From the NCBI GenBank assembly GCA_016744795.1, contig JADGDR010000002.1:270266-334265 (forward strand): 64,000 nt of DNA, written 5' to 3'. The DNA is from Sulfurospirillum sp. (GTDB lineage Bacteria; Campylobacterota; Campylobacteria; Campylobacterales; Sulfurospirillaceae). Positions 36,651 to 46,756 of the stretch are shown here, in pieces (position 1 is the first letter of the stretch; each line of letters opens with the position of its first letter). The translations under genes were made by a program, and so were the position numbers. Below the pieces are notes generated by a model, which ran no database searches, was not told the DNA's origin, and saw only the letters and a list, made by a program, of their open reading frames with translations.

Positions 36651-36666
36651 TCTCTACATGTAGAGA
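36651..36666. terminator. Palindromic hairpin between the GltD-like paralogues
   Basis: Perfect 16-base palindrome TCTCTACATGTAGAGA centred on a TACATGTA octamer, four bases after the stop of copy 2, with T-rich flanks. The loop would be CATG and the stem six to seven pairs. Possible terminator, or simply another copy of the octamer repeat. Confidence 0.45.
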
Positions 36667-36670
36667 TATT

Positions 36671-37867
36671 TTAGTCTAGTGTTTTTATATATTCATCAAT
36701 AGAAACTGCAACTTTCTTTGAAAGAGCAACTGCTTCAACAACAGTTCTAGCACCAGTTACAATATCTCCCGCACCAAAAACACCTTTTCTTGAAGTCATA
36801 CCACTTTCATCTAAATTTAAAAGACCTTTTTCATTAACATTTATATGTGCAGTTTTAACTAAAATATCATTTGGATTTTGACTGATAGATACAAAAATAG
36901 TATCTGCACTTTCAAAACCTGTTTCATCTTCGGTATCAGTTTTTTTATAGATAACACCTTCTTCAGTTAACTCAATGGCTTCTTTAAAAAAGCTAAATCT
37001 TATACCATCTATTTTGGCACAATCTACTTCATGTTTTTCTGCAGGTATATTTTCTTCACCTTTTCGGTACATGATAATAACATTTTTTGCTCCATTTCTT
37101 ACAGCTGTTCTTGCAACATCCATAGCAACATTACCAGCTCCTAAAACAATTACTTTTTTACCTATGTCATATATTGTAGGTTCTTTTAAATAGTTTACAG
37201 CGAAATGAACATGGCCTAGACTTTCACCTTTTATTCCAAGCTTTTTAGGAATATTTATACCGATACTAAGAAAAACTGCTTTAAATTCATCACGAAATAG
37301 GTCATCGACAGTAATGTGTTTTCCTATCATGATATTTCTTCTAATTTTAACTCCAAGTTGTTTTAGTCTTCCTATAAGTTTATCAAGAACTCTTTTGTCA
37401 AGTCTAAAATCTGGTATTCCATATCTAAGAACTCCTCCTATTAAACTTTGGCCATCGTACATAGTGATACCATATCCCTTTGCTGCAAGGATAAAAGCTA
37501 AAGATATTCCAGCAGGACCGCTACCAATTATGGCAACATTATGACCATTGTACTTTGGTTTTTGAAACTCTGTTGAATTCATATAGAAATCTGATATATA
37601 GTGTTCTATTGCACCTACACTAACCGCTGTTTTTTTCTTGTTTAATACGCAGTGTCCCTCACAATGTTTTTCATGAGGACAGACTAATGAACAGATAACT
37701 GAAAGAGGATTATTTTCAAAAAGCATTTTACCTGCTGTTGTTATTTCTCCTGATAAAAATAGTCTTATCATCTCTTCTATAGGAGTATTTACGGGACAGC
37801 CTTTTTGGCAAGAAGGTTTTTTACAACCCAAACAGGTATTAGCTAAATCAATTGTATACTTGTTCAT
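36671..37867 (-). CDS. GltD-like Fe-S flavoprotein oxidoreductase, copy 2
   Basis: 398 residues, collinear with the downstream paralogue. Cys 12, 15, 20, 24 region reads CLGCKKPSCQKGCPVNTPI, the second cluster CSLVCPHEKHCEGHC, FAD motif IIGSGPAGISLA, NAD(P) motif VLGAGNVAMDVARTA, and C-terminal GVFGAGDIVTGARTVVEA. All cofactor motifs are intact in both copies, so neither looks dead. Homologues include GltD, PreT and NfnB; the actual reaction cannot be told from sequence. Confidence 0.85.
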   Translation of the reverse strand: MNKYTIDLANTCLGCKKPSCQKGCPVNTPIEEMIRLFLSGEITTAGKMLFENNPLSVICSLVCPHEKHCEGHCVLNKKKTAVSVGAIEHYISDFYMNSTEFQKPKYNGHNVAIIGSGPAGISLAFILAAKGYGITMYDGQSLIGGVLRYGIPDFRLDKRVLDKLIGRLKQLGVKIRRNIMIGKHITVDDLFRDEFKAVFLSIGINIPKKLGIKGESLGHVHFAVNYLKEPTIYDIGKKVIVLGAGNVAMDVARTAVRNGAKNVIIMYRKGEENIPAEKHEVDCAKIDGIRFSFFKEAIELTEEGVIYKKTDTEDETGFESADTIFVSISQNPNDILVKTAHINVNEKGLLNLDESGMTSRKGVFGAGDIVTGARTVVEAVALSKKVAVSIDEYIKTLD

Positions 37868-37911
37868 TATTTCTCTTATTTTTAATATTGTTAATCATGC
37901 TAAATAGCTGA

Positions 37912-39081
37912 TTATTTATAATTTTCGACAAAGTTTTTAATTCTATTTATTCCATCAATGATACTTTTTTCATCTGTTGCAAAAGAGAATCTAAAGTAAC
38001 CTTCCGTTCCAAAACCGATACCTGGAACAGTTGCTACTCCTTTTTGTGCAAGTAGTTTTTCACAAAATTCAATAGAGTCATTTGTAATCTTTTTAAAGTT
38101 TATATAAAGATAAAATGCACCATTAGGTTTAACTACACTAAGTCCATCTATTTTGTTGAACATTTCTACAGCTAAATTTCTTCTTCTTTGAAATGCTCTT
38201 CTCATTACTTCTATATCATCATCAGCATCTCCTAAGAGTGCAGGAATTGCAGCTTTTTGAGTGATAGAGTTTATATTTGAAGTACTTTGACTTTGAAGTT
38301 TTTTTATAACATTTATTAACTCTTTGATTGGAGTAGCGATATAACCAAATCTCCATCCAGTCATTGCTACTGATTTACTAAGTCCATTTATTGTGATGGT
38401 TCTTTGAAACATATCATCGCTTACAGAAGCTACAGATGTAAATTTTAATCCATCATATATAATTTTTTCGTACATTTCATCAGAAAAAACTAATACATTT
38501 GTATCTTTTAAAACTTCTGCTAACTCTTCTAACTCTTCTTTTGAATATACTGAACCAGTTGGATTTGAAGGAGTATTTAAAATAAAAACTTTTGTTTTAT
38601 CTGTTATAGCACCTTTGAGTTGGGCAGGAGTAATTTTAAATTTACTTGCATCATTTGTCTGAATATAAACAGGAATACCACCACTATACTTTACTATCTC
38701 AGGATATGTAACCCAGTAAGGTGTAGGAATAATAACTTCATCACCATCATTTATAAGAGCTTGAAAAAGATTAAATAAAGAATGTTTTGCTCCTACATTT
38801 GTGATAATGTCACCTATTTCATAATCTAAATTATGGTCTCTTTTTAATTTTGTTTGTATTGCTGTTAAAACTTCTGTTGTACCAGGAACGGCTGTATAAG
38901 TGTTATTACCTTCATTTATGGCTTTTATAGCTGCTTGTTTTATGACTTCTGGAGTACTAAAATCAGGTTCACCTGCAGAAAAACTTAAAACATCTTTACC
39001 ACTCTCTTTAAGTTCACGTGCCAATGTAGTTATGGCCATTGTTAAAGATTCTGATAATACCTCAATACGTTTTGAAATCAT
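37912..39081 (-). CDS. aspC: Aspartate aminotransferase (class I)
   Basis: 389 residues of the aspartate aminotransferase Ib group. PLP-binding Lys is in NGLSKSVAMTGWRFGYI near 235; NTPSNPTGSVY near 170 and the C-terminal Arg in YFRFSFA match. It interconverts aspartate and oxaloacetate with 2-oxoglutarate. The substrate range (prephenate also possible) is not resolved here. Confidence 0.88.
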   Translation of the reverse strand: MISKRIEVLSESLTMAITTLARELKESGKDVLSFSAGEPDFSTPEVIKQAAIKAINEGNNTYTAVPGTTEVLTAIQTKLKRDHNLDYEIGDIITNVGAKHSLFNLFQALINDGDEVIIPTPYWVTYPEIVKYSGGIPVYIQTNDASKFKITPAQLKGAITDKTKVFILNTPSNPTGSVYSKEELEELAEVLKDTNVLVFSDEMYEKIIYDGLKFTSVASVSDDMFQRTITINGLSKSVAMTGWRFGYIATPIKELINVIKKLQSQSTSNINSITQKAAIPALLGDADDDIEVMRRAFQRRRNLAVEMFNKIDGLSVVKPNGAFYLYINFKKITNDSIEFCEKLLAQKGVATVPGIGFGTEGYFRFSFATDEKSIIDGINRIKNFVENYK

Positions 39082-39188
39082 GCTTTACCCTTATGTTATT
39101 TTGTGGGATTATATCTAAATTGTATTTAAAAACTAATCAATTAATTTATATTTAAAAAAACTATTATCAAATAGAGTACAATTTTTAT

Positions 39189-39683
39189 TTATTTTACTAT
39201 ATATTCAACAAATTCGTAGTTATAAATATTTTTTTCATCTTTGAGATATTTATCTCTTTTTACTTCTTTTATATTTAATTTTTCAAAATCTGGAAATATC
39301 GTATCGCCATCAATATCTAAATCAATAAAAGTAAGGTATAGCTTATTTGCATGATGTAGAGTTTGAGCATATAAAAATCCTCCACCAATAATCATAACTT
39401 CTTCAACATTATTAACAAGTTTTAATGCTTTTTCTAAAGAAGTTACAGTTTCACAACCATCAAGTTTATAATTAGCATTATGACTTATAACTATATTTTT
39501 TCTACCTGGCAAGGGTCTTCCTATGGATTCATAAGTTTTTCTTCCCATGATAATGGGTTTACCAAGGGTAATAGTTTTAAAATGCTGTAAATCAGCAGGT
39601 AAGTGCCAAGGCATTTGATTGTTTTTACCGATAACACGGTTATTTGCCATAGCAACTATCAATGATATAATTGGTTTGTTCAT
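39189..39683 (-). CDS. folA: Dihydrofolate reductase
   Basis: 164 residues. ISLIVAMANNRVIGKNNQMP is the N-terminal substrate/NADPH strand, WHLPADLQHFK carries the active-site acidic residue, GRKTYESIGRPLPGRKNIV is the NADPH loop, and EVMIIGGGFLY the central strand. It regenerates tetrahydrofolate consumed by ThyA, whose gene lies eight bases upstream. Confidence 0.95.
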   Translation of the reverse strand: MNKPIISLIVAMANNRVIGKNNQMPWHLPADLQHFKTITLGKPIIMGRKTYESIGRPLPGRKNIVISHNANYKLDGCETVTSLEKALKLVNNVEEVMIIGGGFLYAQTLHHANKLYLTFIDLDIDGDTIFPDFEKLNIKEVKRDKYLKDEKNIYNYEFVEYIVK

Positions 39684-39691
39684 ATTTTTTC

Positions 39692-40543
39692 CTAAACTGA
39701 AAATGGATAAGCAATTGGGTCATGACACTCATAACCTGTAATTGAAAAATCATCCATACTTACCCATGTTTCAAGGTCTTCTAAAGAGGTTATTTTTTCA
39801 TTTATGTGTAGTTGTGGAGAGGCAAAAGGTTCACGTTTTACTTGAATGTCACGCATCAATTCTAATTGGTCTTCATATATATGAGCATTTACAATTTTAT
39901 GATACGCTGTACCAGCTTTTTTACCTGTTATGCGAGCCATCAAAGCTAAAAATGCAAAAACCTGAACTTGATTAAAATTAAGTCCCAAAGGTACATCACA
40001 TGAGCGTTGATACGAAGTCAAATAAAGAGTGTCTCCAAGAAGAGAAAAATTATGCGTATGCATACAAGGACGTAAACAACCCATATGAAATTCACCAGGA
40101 TTATAAAAAGTAATAATCTCTGCCCTATCATCTATTCCATTTTTTAAATTATCAACTACTTTTTTTAGTTGATCTATAGTTTTACCTTCAGGAGTTTTCC
40201 AAGCTCTTCCTTGCACACCATAAACACGACCCATGTCATCTTTACCTTTACGGTAGCTATTGGTTAGCCAAGCTTTATTTAAATTAGAATTTGCATCCCA
40301 TGTTTTTGTTCCTAATGCACGAAAATCAGCTGCACTATCATACCCTCGAATATAACCAAGAAGCTCAGCAATAGCAGATTTAAAGTAAGATTTACGAGTT
40401 GTTATCATAGGAAATTCATTTTTTCCTACTTCATATTGTAAATCAGCATTTATAATGCTTAAACAACGTTTATTTGTACGTTTATTCTCAATCCAAATAC
40501 CATTATCTATAATTTTGTTACATAAATCTAAATATTGTCTCAT
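39692..40543 (-). CDS. thyA: Thymidylate synthase (ThyA type)
   Basis: 283 residues. The catalytic Cys is in [12 protein letters not shown] near 155-166 and the dUMP-binding signature is [28 protein letters not shown] and the C-terminal PIAYPFSV also fit ThyA. It makes dTMP from dUMP using methylene-THF, oxidising the folate, which explains the adjacent folA. Many relatives in this phylum use the flavin-dependent ThyX instead. Confidence 0.93.
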   Translation of the reverse strand: MRQYLDLCNKIIDNGIWIENKRTNKRCLSIINADLQYEVGKNEFPMITTRKSYFKSAIAELLGYIRGYDSAADFRALGTKTWDANSNLNKAWLTNSYRKGKDDMGRVYGVQGRAWKTPEGKTIDQLKKVVDNLKNGIDDRAEIITFYNPGEFHMGCLRPCMHTHNFSLLGDTLYLTSYQRSCDVPLGLNFNQVQVFAFLALMARITGKKAGTAYHKIVNAHIYEDQLELMRDIQVKREPFASPQLHINEKITSLEDLETWVSMDDFSITGYECHDPIAYPFSV

Positions 40544-40549
40544 CTACTA

Positions 40550-41278
40550 TTAATCCTCAATCGTTTTTAAATATAATTTATATATTTTTTCTAATTCTAT
40601 ATCTTTTTCTGCCATTCCTTTTTTGTCCAATGAACTATCACATTTACCCACTGCATCTTCAATGATTTTTAATCTTTTAAATAAATATGCAAATAACTCT
40701 TTATTTATATCTGGAATTTTATTATGTGCCATTGGATTTTTATCACGTCCTTTTGTTATAACACGAGCAGGAATTCCAACTGCAGTTGATTCATTTGGAA
40801 CATCTTTTACTACAACAGAATTAGAACCTATGCGACAATTATGCCCTATAGTTATATCTCCCAGTACTTTAGCTCCAGCTCCTATAACTGCACCACTAAG
40901 TATGGTGGGGTGTCTTTTTTCACCTTTATTTAAGTTTACTCCACCTAGAGTAACGCCTTGATATATCAAAACATCATCACCAATAATGGCAGTTTCACCT
41001 ATAACTAGACCAAATGCATGGTCAAAAAAGACTCTTCTACCGACTTTTGCTGCTGGATGAAGGTCTATGTTTGTGATTACTTGTGTAAAACCCATAATAA
41101 TACGAGCTAATAGTTTGAAATTGTTTTTATATAATTTATGTGCAAATCTATAGTTTATTAATGCCCAAACACCAGGGTAATTAAAAATTAATTCAAATTT
41201 TGAATTTAATGCTGGATCATTTTTTATTGGTTGTGTAAAATCTTCTTTAATTATTTGCCAAATTGATGTATGACTCAT
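40550..41278 (-). CDS. cysE: Serine O-acetyltransferase
   Basis: 242 residues. N-terminal helical domain, then a left-handed beta helix with catalytic FDHAFGLVIGETA near 83 and YQGVTLGG near 106, followed by GAGAKVLGDITIG. It makes O-acetylserine for cysteine synthesis. The length (shorter than the E. coli enzyme's hexamer-forming helix, longer C-tail) matches the epsilon-type. ATGA overlap with speA. Confidence 0.92.
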   Translation of the reverse strand: MSHTSIWQIIKEDFTQPIKNDPALNSKFELIFNYPGVWALINYRFAHKLYKNNFKLLARIIMGFTQVITNIDLHPAAKVGRRVFFDHAFGLVIGETAIIGDDVLIYQGVTLGGVNLNKGEKRHPTILSGAVIGAGAKVLGDITIGHNCRIGSNSVVVKDVPNESTAVGIPARVITKGRDKNPMAHNKIPDINKELFAYLFKRLKIIEDAVGKCDSSLDKKGMAEKDIELEKIYKLYLKTIED

Positions 41279-43104
41279 CTATACTCCTCATTTTTTAAAT
41301 ATCCATTGTCTTTTAGTAGCATATCTACTTCATGTAGTATATGGCTTTTTGTATTATTATTTATTAGCTTAGAATTTTTTATTTTTGTGTTTAAATTGTT
41401 TTTAATTTCAATGATATCATAATCTAAGTCTTCAAATATGTCAGATACACTTTGTGCTTCTGTGATATTTTTTATTTCATAACCAGTTTTAGTTATTTCT
41501 ATTGTAACTTCTGTTGGATGGGTGAAAAGGTTATGTTTCATACCAAGTACCTCTTGATAGGCACCAACTAAGAAAAAACCTAAAAAATAATCATCCTTAC
41601 TCAAATCTACATCATGTAAGAACAGAGGTTTTTTGGGATTAAAACCAATCTCTCCATCACTGTCACATGTTATATCCCAAATAGATGCTGATCTAGTTGC
41701 TTTTTCATCAAGCCTATCAAGTGGCATCACAGGAAAATGTTGTTTTAGACCCCAAAAGTCAGGTAAACTTTGGAAAATTGAGAAATTTACTAGGTACCTT
41801 TCTTGAACACTCTTTTGAATTGATAATAGTTCTTTATAGTGTTTATCTTTTAGAAGTATAACAGCTTTTTTTATAATTAAGTTGACTAAAACCTCTGTAT
41901 TAGATCTATCTTGTAAATCAATATAACCTAAATCAAAAAGAGTTAAAAGTGATTCCATATGGTCAATACTATCATGTAAAAATTCCAAAGCATTATTTTT
42001 ATCAATAGTACTGTAAAGATCATAAAGCTCTTGAATTAAAGGAGGGTTTTCTTTTTCTATTAATTTTGTTTGATTGTACTCACCAGAGAAAAGCTCCAAT
42101 ACAGGTGCTATTAAAACAGCATGATGAGCTGCAATGTATCTTCCTGATTCAATAAAAATATCAGGTTCAGGCACCTTTTTCTTAAGAGCAATCTCTTTTA
42201 AAAGGTAGACTACATCATTTGTATATTCACTTAGTGTATAGTTTCTAAAAAGAGTATTTTCATACTGAGAATACTCTATGGCTAAACCACCACCCAAGTT
42301 AATTGAATTTAGGTTTGTAGCTCCTAGCTTTTTTAATTCGGCATAGATATTACCTGCTTCTCTAAGAGCTTTTTTAACGGGAGGAATCTCTGTGATTTGT
42401 GAACCTATATGGAAATGAATCATACTGAAATTTTGAATTAAGGAGTTTTCTTCAAGAAGTTTTACTGCACTTATAAGTTCGGTTGACGTTAGTCCAAATT
42501 TGGAGTTAATACCACCACTTTTTGCCCATGCCCCAACTCCTGCACTATGAAGTCTAACTCTTAATCCTATATTTGGTACACATCCAAAACGTTTTTTTGA
42601 AGTCTCTATGATACTCTCAAGTTCATTTAGCCCTTCAATGGTTAAAGTTATGTTATATCCCATTTCAGAAGCAATAAACCCAAGAGATATCATCTCTTTA
42701 TCTTTAAAACCATTTACAGTTATGGGAGCTGTTGGATTGTTGTATGCCATAGCTAAAAGAAGTTCAGCTTTACTTCCTGCTTCTAAACCATAGTTGTATT
42801 TTTTCCCAAGTTGAACTATGTTTTTTACAAAATTTGGAAACTGATTTACTTTAAGTGGATAGAGTGCTTGGAACTTACCCTTGTATTCAAATTCTTTTAT
42901 TGCTCTATCAAAGTAGTCATATACAAAATTTATCTGTTTTTCTATAAGGTGAGGAAATCTAAAAAGAAGAGGACCAGTATGTCCTTTTGCTCTTATATCT
43001 TTTACCATATCTATGAGTGCAGGCTGACTTAATTCTTTTAGTTTTAGCTGTCCATTTTCTATAATATAGTTATCGTTTCCCCATATATCAATCCCGTAAT
43101 TCAA
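41275..43104 (-). CDS. speA: Biosynthetic arginine decarboxylase
   Basis: 609 residues, fold III PLP enzyme of the large SpeA class. The PLP Lys is in FQALYPLKVNQF near residue 84; LGGGLAIEYS near 270 is the phosphate-binding Gly loop; VYLLKEIALKKKVPEPDIFI and ESGRYIAAHHAVL near 320 follow. It converts arginine to agmatine for polyamine synthesis. Overlaps hisS by 17 bases. Confidence 0.94.
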   Translation of the reverse strand: MNYGIDIWGNDNYIIENGQLKLKELSQPALIDMVKDIRAKGHTGPLLFRFPHLIEKQINFVYDYFDRAIKEFEYKGKFQALYPLKVNQFPNFVKNIVQLGKKYNYGLEAGSKAELLLAMAYNNPTAPITVNGFKDKEMISLGFIASEMGYNITLTIEGLNELESIIETSKKRFGCVPNIGLRVRLHSAGVGAWAKSGGINSKFGLTSTELISAVKLLEENSLIQNFSMIHFHIGSQITEIPPVKKALREAGNIYAELKKLGATNLNSINLGGGLAIEYSQYENTLFRNYTLSEYTNDVVYLLKEIALKKKVPEPDIFIESGRYIAAHHAVLIAPVLELFSGEYNQTKLIEKENPPLIQELYDLYSTIDKNNALEFLHDSIDHMESLLTLFDLGYIDLQDRSNTEVLVNLIIKKAVILLKDKHYKELLSIQKSVQERYLVNFSIFQSLPDFWGLKQHFPVMPLDRLDEKATRSASIWDITCDSDGEIGFNPKKPLFLHDVDLSKDDYFLGFFLVGAYQEVLGMKHNLFTHPTEVTIEITKTGYEIKNITEAQSVSDIFEDLDYDIIEIKNNLNTKIKNSKLINNNTKSHILHEVDMLLKDNGYLKNEEYR

Positions 43105-44293
43105 CGCTTTTTTCTTCTTTCGTTTCTAGGTTTTTTATAACATAAGTTTTATTTTTAAGTTCATCATCACCTATACAAATAAAGTATTTTGCATTAACTT
43201 TGTCAGCAGCTTTCATATGTGCTTTTACACTTTTTGAAATATATTGTGTATGAATTACATTACTTTTTCTCATTTGTACTACAAGTTTCATTACTTTTAA
43301 AAGGGAATCTTCACTTAGTGCACCTATATAATAAGACTCTTTTTTTGTTTCAGGCATTTTAACTAAGTCCATAAGACGTTCAATTCCCATAGCAAATCCA
43401 ACTCCAGCAGTAGGTCGACCATCAAGAAATTCAACAAGTCTATCGTATCTTCCTCCTCCTGCAATTGCATTTTGAGCACCTATGCCATCACTTACAAATT
43501 CAAATGCAGTTTTATTGTAGTAATCAAGTCCACGAACTAGTTTTGTATCTATCTCATACTCTACACCAAAGTCATCTAATATGCTCTTTAATTCGTTGAA
43601 ATCATCTTTACATGTAGAACATAGATTTTCAAGTAATATAGGAGCATTTTCAAGTAAAACATGGCAGTGTTCATTTTTACAATCAAGTACTCTTATTGGA
43701 TTTGTAACTTTTCTTCTAAGGCAATCCTCACAAAGACCTTCTGTTTCATCTAAAAATTTAACTAAATTTTTTCTATATGGTGGCATACATTCAGGGCAGC
43801 CTAAAGAGTTTAGCTGAAGTCTGTATCCTATGTTAAAGAAGTCAAACATCTCTTTAAGCATTAGAATTATCATAGCATCTTCTTTTACACTTGGTTGACC
43901 AAAAGTTTCAACACCAAACTGATGAAATTGTCTAAGTCTTCCTTTTTGCGGTCTTTCATATCTAAACATAGGTCCGTGATAGAAAAAACGTTTTATTCCA
44001 CCAGCTCTATCATATTTTTGAGTTATGAATGCCCTAACAACACCAGCAGTTCCCTCTGGACGCATACAGACATCGTTCTTCCCTTTGTCTATGAACTGAT
44101 ACATCTCTTTTCCAACAATGTCACTACTCTCTCCAACACTTCTTTTAAAAAGGGCAGTCTCTTCAAGTATTGGAGTCTCTATAAAATTAAAACCATAATT
44201 TTTTGCTATTCGTGAGCAGTTTTCTATAAAATATGTATATTTTTCACTAAATTCACCAACTGTATCTTTCATTCCTCTTAATGGATTAACCAT
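43088..44293 (-). CDS. hisS: Histidyl-tRNA synthetase
   Basis: 401 residues, class II synthetase. Motif 2 is in MRPEGTAGVVRAF near 78, the histidine-A motif LVRGLDYYNKTAFEF near 257 and motif 3 in VGFAMGIERLM near 300. The insertion domain holds paired Cys (CPEC, CEDC, CKNEHC, CSTC) that could bind zinc. Overlaps tmk by 8 bases. Confidence 0.95.
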   Translation of the reverse strand: MVNPLRGMKDTVGEFSEKYTYFIENCSRIAKNYGFNFIETPILEETALFKRSVGESSDIVGKEMYQFIDKGKNDVCMRPEGTAGVVRAFITQKYDRAGGIKRFFYHGPMFRYERPQKGRLRQFHQFGVETFGQPSVKEDAMIILMLKEMFDFFNIGYRLQLNSLGCPECMPPYRKNLVKFLDETEGLCEDCLRRKVTNPIRVLDCKNEHCHVLLENAPILLENLCSTCKDDFNELKSILDDFGVEYEIDTKLVRGLDYYNKTAFEFVSDGIGAQNAIAGGGRYDRLVEFLDGRPTAGVGFAMGIERLMDLVKMPETKKESYYIGALSEDSLLKVMKLVVQMRKSNVIHTQYISKSVKAHMKAADKVNAKYFICIGDDELKNKTYVIKNLETKEEKSVELRD

Positions 44294-44870
44294 ATATAAA
44301 TTCCTCTATTTGTTTGTATATTTCTTCTATAGTATCTGCTGAATTAACTTCTAAGTACTCTACATGTAAAGAGTCCAAAGTCTTTTTCATCAAGTCTTGT
44401 ACATGTAATAGATAATCTATTCCTCTTTTTTCTATCTTGTCTTTCTCTTTATTTCCCAATCTTGATGTTATAAGTTCATGATTTGTTTTAAAAAGAACAA
44501 CTTTTTTGGGAAGGTTTCCATTTAATGCAAATTTGTTTACATTTAATAAAAAGTCACGATCAAGCTCAGGATGATTTGCTAAAGCATAAGATATGCCAGA
44601 TACTAGTCCTCTGTCACTTATAACGTAATTTCCTTTTAGAGCTGGTTTTACTACTTTTTCATAGTGTTCAGCCCGATCTGCTAAAAAAAGTAGAAGTTCA
44701 GCATTGACTCCTAATTTTTCATTATTCTCTAAAAGAATTTCACGAAGCTTGACTCCAATTTTTGTACCGCCTGGCTCTTTTGTACTCACTACATTTTTAT
44801 GTCGATTTGCAAATAGTTCTACTTGAGTACTTTTACCAGTTGTATCAATTCCCTCAAATATTATGTACAT
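44286..44870 (-). CDS. tmk: Thymidylate kinase
   Basis: 194 residues. P-loop FEGIDTTGKST at the N-terminus, TKEPGG near 32, DRGLVSGISYA near 87. It phosphorylates dTMP to dTDP. Overlaps coaD by 17 bases. Two TACATGTA octamers occur near its 3' end. Confidence 0.94.
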   Translation of the reverse strand: MYIIFEGIDTTGKSTQVELFANRHKNVVSTKEPGGTKIGVKLREILLENNEKLGVNAELLLFLADRAEHYEKVVKPALKGNYVISDRGLVSGISYALANHPELDRDFLLNVNKFALNGNLPKKVVLFKTNHELITSRLGNKEKDKIEKRGIDYLLHVQDLMKKTLDSLHVEYLEVNSADTIEEIYKQIEEFIYG

Positions 44871-45330
44871 ATTCGTTCACTTCTTTTGGGATTAGATGAG
44901 AAATCTTACCTTGATGTCTAAATATATCTCTTACAACAGTCGAACTTATAAAAGCATTTTCTAAACTTGGCATTAAGTATATAGTATCTATTTCTTTGTC
45001 TAATGAAGCATTTGCATAGCCAATTTGAAGTTCATATTCAAAGTCACTAACAGCTCTAAGACCTCTAACTATTGTATGTGCTCCATTTTTTCTGCAACAA
45101 TCTACAAGAAGTCCGCAAAAAGGTACAACTTCTATATTTCCAATTTCATGAGTAGAAAGTTTTACCATTTTAACTCTATTTTCAAGTGAAAACATAGGTT
45201 TTTTAGTTTCTGATTGAGCTATGGCTACATATACTTTATCAAATATGGCTCTCGCACGTTTTATAATATCAACATGTCCATTTGTTATAGGATCAAATGT
45301 TCCTGGGTATATAGCAACTTTTTTACACAT
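44854..45330 (-). CDS. coaD: Phosphopantetheine adenylyltransferase
   Basis: 158 residues from ATG 45330 (MCKKVAIYPGTFDP), supported by AAGGA six bases upstream; the longer ATG 45345 reading overlaps ubiX and is less likely. Nucleotidyl-transferase motif PGTFDPITNGH and C-terminal ENAFISSTVVRDI match. Penultimate step of coenzyme A synthesis. Two bases after ubiX. Confidence 0.94.
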   Translation of the reverse strand: MCKKVAIYPGTFDPITNGHVDIIKRARAIFDKVYVAIAQSETKKPMFSLENRVKMVKLSTHEIGNIEVVPFCGLLVDCCRKNGAHTIVRGLRAVSDFEYELQIGYANASLDKEIDTIYLMPSLENAFISSTVVRDIFRHQGKISHLIPKEVNEYVHNI

Positions 45331-45332
45331 AA

Positions 45333-45857
45333 TTATCCTTTCCATCTTTTGAAAAGTTCATGTTCAATACCTAAGATATCAAACCACTTTCCTATAAAAA
45401 AATCTTCCATTTTTTCAAGCGTATCTATTTGTGCATAATATGCACTTACTGGTGGGGCTATTGTAACGCCTAAGCGAGACAATTTTAGCATATTTTCTAA
45501 AGCAATTACACTAAAAGGCATTTCACGTGGTGCTAAAAGAAGAGGGCGATTCTCTTTTAACATAACTGAAGCTGTTCTTGTTAGTAGATTATCTGCTATG
45601 CCACAACTTATTTTTGCTAGAGTATTCATACTGCACGGTACAATAATCATTGCATTACATATAAATGAACCAGAAGCCGTTATTGCTCCTATGTCTTTAT
45701 CATTCAAGATAGTCTGGTTTTGTTCTTTTTTTAGAACTATTTGTGCACTATCAGAGGATATGATAAAAGTTTTTATATCTTTTGGTAGTTTTTCTATAAA
45801 TTTTTGAGCAAGGCTAATCCCGCTTGCTCCGCTAATTCCAATAATTAATTTTTTCAT
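45333..45857 (-). CDS. ubiX: Flavin prenyltransferase
   Basis: 174 residues with GISGASGISLA at the N-terminus and PCSMNTLAKISCGIADNLL, MLKENRPLLLAPREMPFS as UbiX/Pad1 signatures. It makes prenylated FMN for UbiD-type decarboxylases. One base separates it from flgA. Confidence 0.93.
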   Translation of the reverse strand: MKKLIIGISGASGISLAQKFIEKLPKDIKTFIISSDSAQIVLKKEQNQTILNDKDIGAITASGSFICNAMIIVPCSMNTLAKISCGIADNLLTRTASVMLKENRPLLLAPREMPFSVIALENMLKLSRLGVTIAPPVSAYYAQIDTLEKMEDFFIGKWFDILGIEHELFKRWKG

Positions 45858-45858
45858 T

Positions 45859-46520
45859 TTATTCCAATATTATCGCTTTATATTTTGAGATAAGTTTTGC
45901 TCTAAAGAGTTTTCCCTTTTGTGTTTTTATTTTGATTATATCTCCGATATTTGCGTCTTTTAAAACGATTGCTTCTGTTTCTAAAACAAGCATGCCATCT
46001 CTTATATATACTTGTATATCTGTACCTCTTAAAACATCTTTTTTATGCTTAAATCTATTCATAGTCAAAATTGTATTTGCACTAACATAGTTTTTTGTCA
46101 TAAGTTTTTTTGGCATATTACATGTAATGACTTTTGAAGGTAAACTATCAAGTTTTATTGAAACTTTTTCATAATCATTCTTGGATAGAATTTTATCGTT
46201 ATACAGTTTATGCTTTGCTTTAAAAACGTCTACTGTAGCATCAATTTCAAATTTAAAATAAATACTTTTCTCTCTACTAGGAGTTTTAAAAATTGCTTTG
46301 AACGAACCATGTCTTTTTCTTAGAAGATAATCTCTAAATTTTATTTTGATAAATTTATAATCTTTAAAATCAGAAGGAAGAGGAGAAATAGGTTCTATCT
46401 TTGGTAAATCATTAATATTTAAGCATGGATGTTTGTTTTCAAATTTTGATAAAACTGCCTCTGATACGATATTGAGGTTATTCGCAAATGAAAATGTTGT
46501 TATTAGTAATAAAAAAATAA

Positions 46521-46521
<1 letters not shown>
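45859..46521 (-). CDS. flgA: Flagellar P-ring chaperone FlgA, non-canonical start
   Basis: About 220 residues. The C-terminal SAF-type domain ([20 protein letters not shown], then [16 protein letters not shown] and [13 protein letters not shown]) identifies FlgA, the periplasmic chaperone for P-ring assembly. The signal segment [13 protein letters not shown] begins exactly where tRNA-Gly ends. There is no ATG, GTG or TTG in frame between the tRNA promoter and this segment. The only sensible start is an ATT at 46521 or 46518; the sole upstream in-frame TTG (46623) precedes the promoter -10 box. Start coordinate therefore uncertain. Confidence 0.8.
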
Positions 46522-46595
<74 letters not shown>

Positions 46596-46613
46596 AGGTT
46601 AAAAAGAAACGAA

Positions 46614-46642
46614 AGTTTACCAAAAAAAAACCCCTTTGTCAA
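46614..46642 (-). promoter_or_regulatory. Sigma70 promoter of tRNA-Gly
   Basis: On the minus strand a perfect TTGACA (46637-46642) and TAAACT (46614-46619) are separated by 17 bases, placing the transcript start near 46607, about 12 bases before the tRNA. An unusually canonical -35 for this phylum, as expected for a stable RNA. Confidence 0.85.
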
Positions 46643-46756
46643 ATCATAAACCACTTAAGATGTAGTCTATCTTTATTTTAACACATTTTAGGGCTTTTAT
46701 AAAGCTTTTATATTTTAAATACATTTATCTTTTTATTCTTACACCTAAGAGCATTG

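Noticed and set aside
36651..36666. Operator site for a regulator of the GltD-like genes
   Set aside because: The palindrome is one of many TACATGTA copies and lies after a stop codon, so repeat or terminator explains it better.
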